Positions 33,879 through 44,600 of a stretch of 64,000 nt of DNA are shown here, piece after piece. Both the position numbers and the translations under genes were made by a program. How positions within the stretch are numbered: position 1 is the first letter of the stretch; each line of letters starts with the position of its first letter. The notes beneath the pieces were generated by a model. The model had not been told where the DNA came from. It worked only from the letters and a program-made list of their open reading frames with translations, and did no database searches. The stretch is from Ignavibacteriales bacterium (GTDB lineage Bacteria > Bacteroidota > Ignavibacteria > Ignavibacteriales > SURF-24): the NCBI GenBank assembly GCA_026390815.1, contig JAPLFH010000007.1, positions 186,001-250,000 of the forward strand. Reading direction: 5' to 3'.

Positions 33879-36800
33879 TTATGCTGCCGAAATTTCTTCA
33901 ACATTGCTTACAAGCTTTTCCTTTTTGCTTGTAAAGAAAGTATAAATTGCCGGTACAACATAAAGCGTTAGAAAAGTTGAAAATATTAATCCTCCAATAA
34001 CTGCAATACCCATTGAGACACGGCTACCGGCACCTGCTCCAAGTGCTAACGCAATTGGTAAAGCGCCAAGAATAGTTGATAAGCTCGTCATCAAAATTGG
34101 GCGAAAGCGTGCGGTAGCAGCATCTTGCACAGCATCAAAAATTGAAAGTCCCTGTGCTCTTCGTTGATTGGCAAATTCAACGATAAGAATTCCATTCTTG
34201 GTAACTAATCCAATCAACATAATTTGACCTATTTCGCTAAAAATGTTTAATGTTTGATTGAAGTACCAAAGGGAGAACAACGCACCTGCTAAAGCAAGAG
34301 GAACAGTAAACATTATTATAAATGGATCTCTAAAACTTTCGAACTGTGCTGCCAGAATTAAATACACTAAGACTAAAGCTAACATAAAAATGTAAGCCAG
34401 GCTTGAAGAACTTTCTGCAAAATCCTTTGAAGGTCCGGAAAGAGCAGTTGAAAATGTCTCATCCAATACTCTGGAAGCAATATTATCCATCGCTTTAATT
34501 CCATCGCCAATAGTTTTGCCGGGCGCCAGGTTTGCTGAAACAGTTGCCGAGATAAACCGGTTATACCTGAAAAGCTGCGGAGGATTTACCTTTTCCGATA
34601 AACTTACAACGTTATCTAACTGGATTAATTCACCACGATTATTTTTTACATAAAGTGATTTTAAATCTAAAGGTTCGCTGCGGTTTGCTCTATTCAATTG
34701 ACCGATAACCTGGTATTGTTTTCCATTCATTATAAAATATCCAAACCGCTGCCCGCTTAAAGAAAGCTGAAGTGTTTGAGCAATATTGAGTGCAGAAATT
34801 CCAAGATCTTTTGCTTTATTGCGATTTATATCTACTACAATTTCTGGTTTATTAAATTTTAAATTAACATCTACGATTGCAAAAGTTGGATCTTTAGTAG
34901 CTGCCTCCAAAAATTTGGGAAGTGCGATTCTTAGTTTTTCAAAATCCGGTGCTTGAATTACATATTGAACTGGTAAGCCGCCCCGGCTTGCGCCAATTGA
35001 TTGATCCTGAGCAATTACTGTTCTGGCACCAGTTAATTTTCTTACATCATTGGATAGCTCCGCAAAAATTTGCTGTTGAGATTTTTTCCTTTCATCTGGA
35101 TCTTTCAATACCAAACGGACAAATCCTGAATTTGCAGTACCACCACCGGCTCCACCTGCAGTAACTGATATTACCGCATCTTTTTGCGAAACTGTATCCT
35201 GTACAAGTTTAGATAATTTGTTCATGTAATCATCCATATATTCATACGAAGATCCTTCCGGTGCCGTAGCAATTAGCTGCATCCCGCTTCGGTCTTCAAT
35301 TGGAGCCAACTCTGATTGTAGTGATCCTCCAAAAATGAATATCATTACTATTGTAACAACCATAATTACAAAAGCAATCCATCTATGCTTCATAAATCTA
35401 TTTAGGGAATTCTTATATATGTTTGTCATTCCGCTAAAGAATGGTTCAGTCTTTTCGTAGAACCAATTATGTTTAGTTCTATGTTTCAATAACTTAGTGC
35501 TTAACATAGGAGTTAGTGTTAAAGCAACAAATGCAGAGATTAAAACTGAGCCGGCAATTACAATTCCAAATTCTCTAAATAATCTTCCGGTTAATCCTGA
35601 AAGAAATATAATTGGAAGAAATACTGCTGCAAGCGTTACTGTAGTTGAAATGATAGCGAAGAAAATTTCTGATGATCCTTTTTTACCGGCTTCTAAAGGA
35701 TGCATCCCTTTTTCAATTTTAGTATAGATGTTCTCAAGAACAACAATAGCATCATCAACTACAATTCCAATGGCAAGGACAATCCCCAGCAAGGTTAAAA
35801 CATTTATGGTAAAGTTAGCCAGGTACATTATAAAGAAAACCCCGATAAGCGAAATTGGAATTGCAATAATTGGAATCAGTGTAGTTCGCCAATCCCTTAA
35901 AAATGCAAAGATGATAAGGATTACCAATCCAAACGCAATAAAAATAGTTTCTTCAACTTCACTAATAGATCTTCTAATAAATTTTGTAACATCGAAACCG
36001 ATTCCCATCTCTAAGTCCGGAGGTACATCTTTTTTAAGCTGTTCAATTACTTTATAAAATTGATCTACAATTTCTATATGATTTGAACCAGGTTGTGGAA
36101 TTACAACCACACCTACCATAGGAATGCCATCGCGTTTAAGAATTGTTCTTTCATTTTCCGGACCTAACACAGCTTCACCAACATCACTAAGTTTTACTAC
36201 ATTACCATTTTCCTCTTTAAGGATTAAATTATTAAAATCATCTGGACTTACTAACCTACCAAGCGTTCGTACAGTCAACTCAGTCGATGCACCTTCAATT
36301 CTTCCTGAAGGGAGTTCAATATTTTCCGTATTGAGGGCATTTTGCACATCGAGTGGTGTAAGATTATATGCCGATAGTTTTTTAGGATCGAGCCACAGAC
36401 GCATTGAATATTTTTTTTCACCCCAAATTACAACCTGACTTACACCAGGAATTGTTTGAAGTCTTTCTTTGAAGACATCATTTGCAATTCTGGAAAGATC
36501 AAGCAGGTTTCTGGAATTACTTTTTACACTTAAAAATACAATCGGACTTGCATCTGCTTCTGCTTTAGTAACAACCGGTGGATCAACATCAGTCGGAAGA
36601 TTTCGCATTGCTCTGGATACTTTATCTCTAACATCGTTTGCGGCGGCTTCAAGGTCAACTCCTAAATTAAATTCAACAGTTATATTGCTTCTGCCTTCTC
36701 TGCTTGTAGAAGTAAGTGAACGAATACCAGCAATTCCATTTATTGATTCTTCAAGTGGTTCGGTAATCTGAGATTCAATAACATCCGCATTTGCACCCGT

Positions 36801-36953
36801 GTATGATGTGCTAACTGTTATTACAGGTGGATCTACACTTGGATATTCTCGAACACCCAAAAAGGAATACCCGATTGCTCCAAACAACACAATTACGATT
36901 GACATTACGATTGCAAGTACCGGTCGTTGTATACTTAAAGATGATAAACTCAT
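33879..36953 (-). CDS. RND-family (HAE1-like) multidrug efflux transporter
   Basis: 1024 residues, typical for AcrB-type pumps. N-terminus: SLSSLSIQRPVLAIVMSIVIVLFGAIGY and PSVDPPVITVSTSYTGANADVIESQITEPLEESINGI. TM4 carries GIVVDDAIVVLENI (the Asp-Asp proton-relay pair of the family) and there are twelve helices in two repeats, with LVTKNGILIVEFANQ in TM10. It exports hydrophobic or amphiphilic compounds from periplasm and inner membrane. It is read after the adaptor gene (133-bp gap) and before the TolC-like gene. Substrates cannot be inferred. Confidence 0.96.
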   Translation of the reverse strand: MSLSSLSIQRPVLAIVMSIVIVLFGAIGYSFLGVREYPSVDPPVITVSTSYTGANADVIESQITEPLEESINGIAGIRSLTSTSREGRSNITVEFNLGVDLEAAANDVRDKVSRAMRNLPTDVDPPVVTKAEADASPIVFLSVKSNSRNLLDLSRIANDVFKERLQTIPGVSQVVIWGEKKYSMRLWLDPKKLSAYNLTPLDVQNALNTENIELPSGRIEGASTELTVRTLGRLVSPDDFNNLILKEENGNVVKLSDVGEAVLGPENERTILKRDGIPMVGVVVIPQPGSNHIEIVDQFYKVIEQLKKDVPPDLEMGIGFDVTKFIRRSISEVEETIFIAFGLVILIIFAFLRDWRTTLIPIIAIPISLIGVFFIMYLANFTINVLTLLGIVLAIGIVVDDAIVVLENIYTKIEKGMHPLEAGKKGSSEIFFAIISTTVTLAAVFLPIIFLSGLTGRLFREFGIVIAGSVLISAFVALTLTPMLSTKLLKHRTKHNWFYEKTEPFFSGMTNIYKNSLNRFMKHRWIAFVIMVVTIVMIFIFGGSLQSELAPIEDRSGMQLIATAPEGSSYEYMDDYMNKLSKLVQDTVSQKDAVISVTAGGAGGGTANSGFVRLVLKDPDERKKSQQQIFAELSNDVRKLTGARTVIAQDQSIGASRGGLPVQYVIQAPDFEKLRIALPKFLEAATKDPTFAIVDVNLKFNKPEIVVDINRNKAKDLGISALNIAQTLQLSLSGQRFGYFIMNGKQYQVIGQLNRANRSEPLDLKSLYVKNNRGELIQLDNVVSLSEKVNPPQLFRYNRFISATVSANLAPGKTIGDGIKAMDNIASRVLDETFSTALSGPSKDFAESSSSLAYIFMLALVLVYLILAAQFESFRDPFIIMFTVPLALAGALFSLWYFNQTLNIFSEIGQIMLIGLVTKNGILIVEFANQRRAQGLSIFDAVQDAATARFRPILMTSLSTILGALPIALALGAGAGSRVSMGIAVIGGLIFSTFLTLYVVPAIYTFFTSKKEKLVSNVEEISAA

Positions 36954-37086
36954 TATTTAATTCTCTTTTAAACTTTTTATGGTTTTTGTTTTATTTATAA
37001 TTACAAAAATTGTATGATGTTCAACGAAAATTTTACAACAATAAATCCCTTCTCTATACAAGATAGAATAGAATAAAACTCAAATT

Positions 37087-38157
37087 TCATTTAACTGATG
37101 AAACTTTTACCTGAGCATTCGGGCGTATTTGCATGAGACCGGATGTTATTACTGAATCACCTTCGCTTAATCCGCTTACAACCTGGATAATTTTTTCCTT
37201 TCTAATTCCCACTTCCACTGGTTTGGGAATAGCTTTTCCATTTTTAACGATGTAGACTTTTTGTCCCTTTACGTCCGGAATTAAAGCTTCTGTAGGAATA
37301 GAAAGTGCATTATCAATAACTTTAAGATTAATTTCTACCTGGGCAAATGAGCCCGGGAATATTTCAGATTTTTCATTTTTTGTAATTGCTCTTATTTGAA
37401 TTGTTCTTGTAGATGCATCTATCTTTGGTTCAATCGCATATATCTTGCCGGAATATTTTTTATTTATTCCCTGGATTCCAAATGTAATCCCGCTGCCCAC
37501 TTTAATTTGAGTGAAATATTTTTCTGGTATTGAGAAATCAATTTTAAGAGGATTAATATTTTGCAATGTTGCAATTTTTTTATCAGGAGTAACATAGCTT
37601 CCATCACTCACAGCTTTCAAACCTATTACTCCATCAAATGGAGCATGAATTTCTGTTTTATCTATCTGAGCTTTAATTAGCTGCAGTTCAGCATCAAGAG
37701 AATTTAATTCATTCAAAGAAATATCATATTCTTCCTGACTGATTGCTTCCTTTTTCAGCATTACTTTTTGTCGATATTCCTTTTCTTCGGCAAGTTTTTT
37801 TTGAGAATTTGCTTTGAGAAGCTGGGCTTGCAATTCCGAATCGTTAATCTTAATTAACAAATCATCTTTTTTAACTTTTCTACCTTCACTAAAAAATATT
37901 TTTGTAATTTTTCCGGAAACTTCGCTGCGCAGTTCAACTTCTTCGTTAGCCAGAATTGATCCGGTTGTTAAAAGTTTATCATCAAGTTTGGATGCTTTAA
38001 GAATATAAACATTAACCGGAATTACCTGTTCACGCGATCTTGCGTTAATTAAAGAGTTTTCTTTTGTAGGTGAAGGTTTAAGTCTGGGAATAATAATTAG
38101 CCCCAATATAATAATTGAAATTACAGTAAAAAGTATTGTTTTAGTCTTTTTTTTCAT
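37087..38157 (-). CDS. RND efflux periplasmic adaptor (membrane fusion protein)
   Basis: 356 residues. One N-terminal membrane anchor (ILFTVISIIILGLIIIP), then the lipoyl/barrel-sandwich halves (EVELRSEVSGKITKIFFSEGRKVKKDDLLIKIND and IHAPFDGVIGLKAVSDGSYVTPD) around a coiled-coil hairpin (about 110-165), then beta-barrel and membrane-proximal domains. This is the order of the AcrA/MexA family. It bridges the pump to the TolC-like duct. It is the first gene of the operon, with a divergent 303-bp spacer upstream that must hold the promoter. Confidence 0.95.
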   Translation of the reverse strand: MKKKTKTILFTVISIIILGLIIIPRLKPSPTKENSLINARSREQVIPVNVYILKASKLDDKLLTTGSILANEEVELRSEVSGKITKIFFSEGRKVKKDDLLIKINDSELQAQLLKANSQKKLAEEKEYRQKVMLKKEAISQEEYDISLNELNSLDAELQLIKAQIDKTEIHAPFDGVIGLKAVSDGSYVTPDKKIATLQNINPLKIDFSIPEKYFTQIKVGSGITFGIQGINKKYSGKIYAIEPKIDASTRTIQIRAITKNEKSEIFPGSFAQVEINLKVIDNALSIPTEALIPDVKGQKVYIVKNGKAIPKPVEVGIRKEKIIQVVSGLSEGDSVITSGLMQIRPNAQVKVSSVK

Positions 38158-38460
38158 CAGAAGTCCAACCTAATTGAATATTTGCATTTTTTTCAGTCAA
38201 AATTTAATGTGATTTTTTATCAATCTCTAATGCCAAATTAAACAAATCATTTTTACTTAACAATTTATTTATTATTTTGCAATCGAAATAAAAATAAAAT
38301 GAAGGTTTCAGGCTATGACTTTATTTTTACTCCTGAAGAAAATAAAGCTTACTAATTAGACGCTGTTTATTAATCCTTTAGTTTTAATTTCATTTTGGTA
38401 AACAAAATTTCTGTATGTCTTTCTTAATTAAATTATTACAAACTTATATGGAAATATGAT
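38158..38460. other. Divergent intergenic region, efflux operon and lipoprotein
   Basis: 303 bp with no reading frame. It must carry the promoters of the efflux operon (minus) and of the lipoprotein gene (plus). An imperfect CAGG...CCTG pair at about 38310-38334 is the only visible symmetry. No regulator gene is adjacent. Confidence 0.5.
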
Positions 38461-39147
38461 ATGAAAACGATTTATGGATTATTTATAATTTCATTAATTC
38501 TTTTTGTTTCCTGCAACAAGGGAAACAAACAAAACGAAGATATCAAATCAACTCCCCAGGCTCAAACAAACATAGAACCTAATAAAAGATATCAAATAAA
38601 ATCCGGGATAATTACCTATGAAATTGCTAACAATCTTATGAAGGGAAAGACAACCCAGGTTTTATATTTTGATGATTATGGAGAAAAGGAAAGTAGGGAG
38701 ACAATTACTGAATTCAGTATGATGGGTCAAACTATTAAAACTCATAAAATAAGTTTAGCAAAAGACGGATATTTTTACGATCTGGATCTTGAAAAGAAAG
38801 TAGGAACAAAAATGAAAAAAATTATGCCACAAGGTTCCGAGTTTGACATTAGTAAATTTTCCGATGAAATGATGAAGGAATATAATATAACGAAAGAAGG
38901 GTCTGAAGAAATAGCCGGAAAAACTTGCGAGAAAATCTCGATGGAGAATAAAAAGATGAACATGAAGGGTACAGTGTTCAATTGGAAAGGAATAACATTA
39001 AAATCTGATATAGATATGGGGAAAATTAAAGTACAAACAATTGCTACTAAAATTGAAGAAGATGCATCTGTTCCTTCCCCCCGGTTTGAAATACCTTCTG
39101 ATATAAAAATTGAAGATATGGATAATAAAATGAATCAAATGAAATAA
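38461..39147 (+). CDS. Lipoprotein, DUF4412-like
   Basis: 228 residues with a lipoprotein signal MKTIYGLFIISLILFVSC (Cys18). The mature part is beta-rich: GIITYEIANNLMKGKTTQVLYFDDYGEKE, an internal Met/Lys-rich region, and IAGKTCEKISMENKKMNMKG. This resembles DUF4412-type or outer-membrane-lipoprotein-like domains (a large beta-sheet half-barrel). Role unknown, location outer membrane. The ATG follows GGAAATATGAT. Divergent from the efflux operon; the next gene starts 62 bp later. Confidence 0.65.
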   Translation: MKTIYGLFIISLILFVSCNKGNKQNEDIKSTPQAQTNIEPNKRYQIKSGIITYEIANNLMKGKTTQVLYFDDYGEKESRETITEFSMMGQTIKTHKISLAKDGYFYDLDLEKKVGTKMKKIMPQGSEFDISKFSDEMMKEYNITKEGSEEIAGKTCEKISMENKKMNMKGTVFNWKGITLKSDIDMGKIKVQTIATKIEEDASVPSPRFEIPSDIKIEDMDNKMNQMK

Positions 39148-39208
39148 TATTTCTTACTTGAAAGAAAAACAAACTGATATAATTTTTAAATTGATCACGG
39201 AGTAAATA

Positions 39209-40495
39209 ATGAAATCGTTTTTAACAATTTTAGTCATAGGAATCTTAATTTTAATTCCCTCGCGTCAGGTGTTTTCACAGGATCTTTTAGACAGAATTAA
39301 AGATAAAGTAGAAGATCGTGTTGATCAAAAAACAGATGAAGCTATTGATAAAGGGTTGGACAAAGTTGAAGAGGATGCAACTAAAACTGATGAAGAAAAA
39401 AAGGCAGATGAACAGAAGGAAGAAAAAGAGGTAACTAAAAAAGACAATAAGTTGGAGTCTGAAACAAAACCGGTTCAACAGGATGATTTAAAAAGTTTCT
39501 CTAAATACGATTTTATCCCAGGCGATAAAGTTGTTTTCTACGAAGACTTCAGCCAGGATGCAGTAGGTGATTTTCCGGCTTTGTGGAATACTAACAAATC
39601 AGGTGAAGTTATAACTACAAATCGTTTTCCGGGCAAATGGTTAAAAATGAAAGAGGATGGTTTGTTCTGGTTAGAAAAAGGAATTTCGCTTCCAAATAAC
39701 TGCACAATAGAATTTGATGTAATTCCAGATGATAATGGTGAAGAACAGCAATCACTTAGTTTTGATATAACTATTTTAGCCACTAATGAAGGTGAACTTT
39801 ATCCAACAATGTATGTTCCCGGCGCTGGCGGTGTTATTTTCAATTTAACTACACCACCTTCATACCATTCAATATCAGGATATTCAGAAGGGAGCTATGG
39901 AATGAGAGGGGATTATGAAAAAGAAATTGGACTCTTAAAAGCTAAAGAAATAAATCATGTTGCAATTTGGATCCAGAAAACGCGAGCGAGAATATATATT
40001 CATGGAGAAAAAGTATTCGATTTGCCAAAAGTTTTACCTGCCGGAATTCAATTAAATCAATTACGCTTTTGGACTACTGGAGGCTCCGAACCAATGTTTT
40101 CAAATATCAGAATTGCAGAGGCTGGTGCCGATATGCGAAGCAAACTTTTAACAGAAGGTAAATTAGTTACTCACGGAATTCTGTTTGATGTTAATTCTGA
40201 TAAAATAAAACCGGAATCTTATGGTACATTAAAAGAGATTTCTAATGTTCTTAAAGAAAATGAAAGTGTGAAAGTAAATATTGTTGGGCATACTGATAGT
40301 GATGGAGATGATGCAAAAAATCTGGATCTATCAAAACGAAGAGCTGCTTCTGTAAAGAGTTTATTAAATTCCGACTTTGGTATAGATGCCTCCAGAATGG
40401 AAACTGACGGTAAAGGTGAAAAAGAACCAGTAGCCCCAAATACAACTCCAGAAGGTAAAGCAAATAATAGAAGAGTGGAGTTTATCAAATTATAA
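39209..40495 (+). CDS. OmpA-family exported protein with coiled Lys/Glu-rich linker
   Basis: 428 residues. Signal peptide (about 1-25), then a charged helical stretch (about 30-95: DRIKDKVEDRVDQKTDEAID and many Lys/Glu), then a beta-rich domain (about 105-315) of LamG-like appearance, then an OmpA C-terminal domain (about 325-428): GILFDVNSDKIKPESYGTLKEI, VNIVGHTDSDGDD, LSKRRAASVKSLL and a final NNRRVEFIKL. The OmpA domain binds peptidoglycan. It is probably an outer-membrane or periplasmic anchor. The tRNA genes follow 55 bp later. Confidence 0.85.
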   Translation: MKSFLTILVIGILILIPSRQVFSQDLLDRIKDKVEDRVDQKTDEAIDKGLDKVEEDATKTDEEKKADEQKEEKEVTKKDNKLESETKPVQQDDLKSFSKYDFIPGDKVVFYEDFSQDAVGDFPALWNTNKSGEVITTNRFPGKWLKMKEDGLFWLEKGISLPNNCTIEFDVIPDDNGEEQQSLSFDITILATNEGELYPTMYVPGAGGVIFNLTTPPSYHSISGYSEGSYGMRGDYEKEIGLLKAKEINHVAIWIQKTRARIYIHGEKVFDLPKVLPAGIQLNQLRFWTTGGSEPMFSNIRIAEAGADMRSKLLTEGKLVTHGILFDVNSDKIKPESYGTLKEISNVLKENESVKVNIVGHTDSDGDDAKNLDLSKRRAASVKSLLNSDFGIDASRMETDGKGEKEPVAPNTTPEGKANNRRVEFIKL

Positions 40496-40550
40496 TTTGC
40501 AATAGAATGACTGGTTTTTTATCTTAAGAATAGTAGTTTAAAATATTTGG

Positions 40551-40623
<73 letters not shown>

Positions 40624-40708
40624 CTAAAATATTTTATTCTCGTTTGGAATATTGCGGAATAATACCGATATTTCCCCACAAAATTTTTGTTCTTAATTGA
40701 AATTTTTA

Positions 40709-40786
40709 GGGGGCTTAGCTCAGTTGGTTTAGAGCACCTGCCTTACAAGCAGGGGGTCGTAGGTTCGACTCCTTCAGCCCCCACCA
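40709..40786 (+). tRNA. tRNA-Val (anticodon TAC)
   Basis: Acceptor GGGGGCT/AGCCCCC, D arm GCTCAGTTGGTTTAGAGC, anticodon stem CCTGC/GCAGG with loop CTTACAA (anticodon TAC), T arm GTAGG-TTCGACT-CCTTC, discriminator A and an encoded CCA at 40784-40786. It is 85 bp after tRNA-Gly and probably on the same transcript. Confidence 0.97.
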
Positions 40787-40790
40787 GAAG

Positions 40791-40831
40791 AATGCCCTGT
40801 AAATTTTAAATTTACAGGGCATTATTATTTT
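40791..40831 (+). terminator. Strong terminator after the tRNA genes
   Basis: A 16-bp perfect inverted repeat, AATGCCCTGTAAATTT and its complement, around a single T, followed by ATTATTTTTAAAT. It starts four bases after the CCA of tRNA-Val. Confidence 0.9.
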
Positions 40832-41415
40832 TAAATTTCTTGACTTTTATGGATTGGGAGTTAAAATTGCAAGGTTTTAAATTAACCAGTAATGTAATCA
40901 ATCTATTTCTTGTTGAAAGGACTTAAATAAAATTTTGAAATACTGCATTGACTTTATATTTTTATCACAATTTCTCGGAAAGTATTGGTTAAGAAAATTT
41001 TGTACAATTTTTAATTTTTAGGTAACTAAAATTAAGTACTGATATACCTGGAGTATATTGGATTATTATTCAAATTTCAATTCTACACTAATACAATTAA
41101 AACTAAGAGTGCAGTATATCAGCTTGTTTATTGCTTTAAGGGGAGGATTATTAAACCTCAGTTAAAATAGAAAAGTTGGGTTCATTATAAAATAATAAAG
41201 ACCACCTTTTTCAATTTTGCATCTCAATTAAGAGTATTGAGTTAAATAATATTTTGAAAAATAAGTTGAAGTATTTTAGTATAAAATTAAGTTGTTTCAC
41301 TCTTAAAGATGTTGGAAACTCACCCATAAGATGTAGTTCCTTTTTCATCCTTTTGCCCTATTTACCTCCCTTATTTTTCTCACTATTTTAAAATAAATTA
41401 ATCAAGATAATTATC
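40832..41415. other. Gene-free spacer before the signalling cluster
   Basis: 584 bp of AT-rich DNA without a credible frame. It holds a 34-bp sequence at 41320-41353 that recurs at 45950 (see the repeat entry). No other structure was recognised. Confidence 0.6.
41320..41353 (+). repeat. 34-bp conserved block, copy 1
   Basis: Starts TCACCC and contains AAGATGTAGTTCCTTTTTC. It is identical at 32 of 34 positions to 45950-45983. It lies upstream of a PAS kinase gene, as does copy 2. It has no strong internal palindrome; the function is unknown. Confidence 0.75.
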
Positions 41416-41610
41416 ATGTTAGAACCAATTGCGGTTGTTCTAATTGTTTTGTTTAAAACTGGATTACTCGCATCAAGTATATTGAGTTGTTTTGTTTTTC
41501 TTTATTAAGTAATTCCAATTATAGCAATCTTATCCGGATTAGTTACAGGACGACGAGCGGGTCTGGATGTATATTTAGCATCAATATATTTATTGCGGAT
41601 CAATTTTTGA
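41416..41610 (+). pseudogene. Decayed membrane-domain segment upstream of the hybrid kinase
   Basis: In the frame of the ATG at 41416 the sequence reads hydrophobic [20 protein letters not shown], a stop at 41506, then [19 protein letters not shown] and [13 protein letters not shown], ending in TGA at 41608. This looks like the C-terminal membrane part of a PAS kinase sensor domain. It meets the frame of the next gene at a run of five T (41604-41608) in which a -1 shift would join the two. The stop and the shift suggest a broken N-terminus. Confidence 0.6.
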
Positions 41611-44600
41611 ACACAAACAAACAATTAAAACTAATACAGTTTGGAATTGATAATGCAAATGAAAGCATTTGTTTTGTACATTCTGAAACAGGTATAATAA
41701 TAAATGCCAACATCAATACTTATAAGTCACTTGGTTTTCAAAGAGAAGAAATCATTGGTCGTCAGTTTTGGTTTTTCGATATTAATTTTCTTCCTGACTA
41801 TTGGCCTTTATTTGTTGAAAAGCTAAGAGCTGGTGAAAAAGTAAAATTTGAATCTTTACTTTGCAGAAAAGATGAAGTTTTAATTCCTGTAGAGATTAAC
41901 GCATCATATTTTGAATTTGAAAGTGTTGGCTATATAGTAGCAATTATCAACGATATAACTGACAGAAAGAAAGTCGAAGAGACGTTGCGTGAAAACGAAG
42001 AAAAATATCGATTGATATTTGAGTATTCTCCCTTGGGACTTTTATCCTTTGATGAAAGAGGGATAATTGTTGCCTGCAATGATAAGATCGTTGAAATAAT
42101 AGGATCTTCGCGTGAAGCATTAGTTGGACTAAACATGCTCAACCTTCCAGATAAAAAACTGGTTTCGTGCGTTCAAAAAGCTCTGAGCGGAAGTATAGGA
42201 GAGTATGAAGATATATATCATTCCATAACCGCAAAAAAAAGTTCCCCGGTAAGAGCCATTTTTACACCTATAGTAGTTGGAAGTGGACACATTAGCGGCG
42301 GCGTAGGAATTATAGAAGACATCACAGAACGCAAGCTGGCAGAGGAGGTTATATATAAAAGTAATAAAAAATTGGAAGCAATAATATCTGCCTCACCCGA
42401 CGGGATAGGAATGCTTTCGTTAGATGGCAAGATTCAATTTATGAGCGATAAATTATTAAAAATGTACGGCTTTACTGTAGAAGAACGATATGATGTAATT
42501 GGAAGATCCGCATTTGATTTTATCGATCCCTCATATCAAAAATTATTGAATGATAATATGCGTAAGCTGTTGATGGGAGAAAGTGATCATAAAGTTAAAG
42601 ACTATCTAGGAATAAGGAAGGATAACAGCCGGTTTTATTTCGAAATAAATTATAACATTCTGTATGATTCTGGAGAAAAGCCTGTTAGTATTCTTTTTAT
42701 AGAGCGCGATGTAACAGATAGAAGAAAAACTGATGAGGAATTAATACAAGCAAAAAGAGCTACTGATTTGATACTTGAAACTTCTCTTATTCCAATAGCA
42801 GTATCCAATCCCAGTACTGGTGTGTTACTAAGAACCAATCAGGCAATGGCTGATTTCCACCGAACATCCTTGGACCATATTTATGAGCATAAAATAACAG
42901 ATATTTTTGTCGATGTAAAAAAACAAATGCCACTTATATTTAAAGAAATCAGAGACAAAGGAAATCTAACCGGCTATGAATTGAAATTACGCAGGGTAGG
43001 TAACGGTGAAGAAACCTGGGCACTTCTTTCAATTCATCCTGTCGAATACCTTGGTGTTCAAGCTTTTATAGCATCTATTATTGATATAAGTGAAGTGAAA
43101 AGGATACAGGGTGAATTAGCTCTTGCAAAAGAAAATGCCGAAGCTGCAACAGTTGCAAAAAGTCAGTTTCTTGCAACTATGTCACATGAAATCAGAACAC
43201 CGATGAATGCAATTATCGGACTTTTACACCTGGCTCTTAAAACTGATCTTAATAACAAACAGTTAGACTATTTATTAAAAATAGAAAAATCAGCGCATGC
43301 TCTTATGGGAATAATAAATGATATTCTTGATTTTTCAAAAATTGAAGCAGGAAGACTTAATATTGAACATACAGAATTAGATTTAGAAAATGTGCTAGAC
43401 AATGTGTTCAATATCGTATCTCAAAAAGTTCAAGAAAAAGGGTTGGAATTCAGTATACATATTTCTAACGATGTACCACTTAACTTGATAGGTGATCCGC
43501 TGCGCATTGGACAAATCATAACAAACTACTGCAGTAATGCTATTAAGTTTACCGAAACGGGTGAAATAGTTGTATCTGCAAATATTCATGAAAAACTTGA
43601 TAACAAAGTTAAAATTAGATTTGCTGTTAGAGACACAGGTATTGGTTTAACTGAAGAACAGCAGAAGAAAATATTTCAGAAATTTTCTCAGGCAGATAGT
43701 TCTACTACAAGAAAATTTGGAGGTACCGGACTCGGTCTTGCAATCTCAAAATTATTAACAGAACTTATGGGTGGGGAAGCCTGGTTTGAAAGTGCAGTCG
43801 GCAAAGGAAGCACATTTTTCTTTACTGCAGTGATGGAAGTTCAAAACGTGCAGAAGCGTGATGAATTCAAAACCTCAATTGACCTTAGTGGATTAAACGT
43901 TCTTGTAGTTGATGATAATGAAACATCCCGAATAATATTGAAAGAAGCTTTGGAATCATTCTCCTTTAAAGCAACTCTTGCAAAATCAGGCGCTGAGGCA
44001 ATTGGTTTAGTTGAAAATAACATGAAACATCCTTTCGATCTTGTATTAATGGATTGGAAAATGCCTGATATGGATGGACTTGAAACCGTTATAAAAATTC
44101 TACAAGAAAATAGAATTAATACACCCACAGTAATTATGGTTACCACTTTTGAAAAAGATCAAATTGCTGATAAAGCAAAAGAGATTGGAATAAAAAGTTT
44201 TTTGATTAAACCGGTTTCTCATTCCTTACTCTTTGATACTATTATGGAGGTATTAGGAAAAGAAGTAAGACCAAAACGAAATCGTACACAAAAAGGAATC
44301 AAGCACAAAGATGCCCTTGAAAAAATTAAAGGTGCAAAAATTCTTTTGACTGAAGATAATGAAATTAATCAGCAGGTTGCATCAGAACTTTTTGAACAAT
44401 CCGAATTCGTTGTAGAAATTGCCAGCGATGGAAAAGAATGCCTTGATAAAGTTTTACTTTCGGGCATTCCTTCCTGTTATGATATCATTTTAATGGACTT
44501 GCAGATGCCAATTATGGATGGATATACTGCTACAATAGAAATACGCAAACATTCGGAATACAATGATCTGCCTATTGTAGCAATGACAGCAGATGCTATG

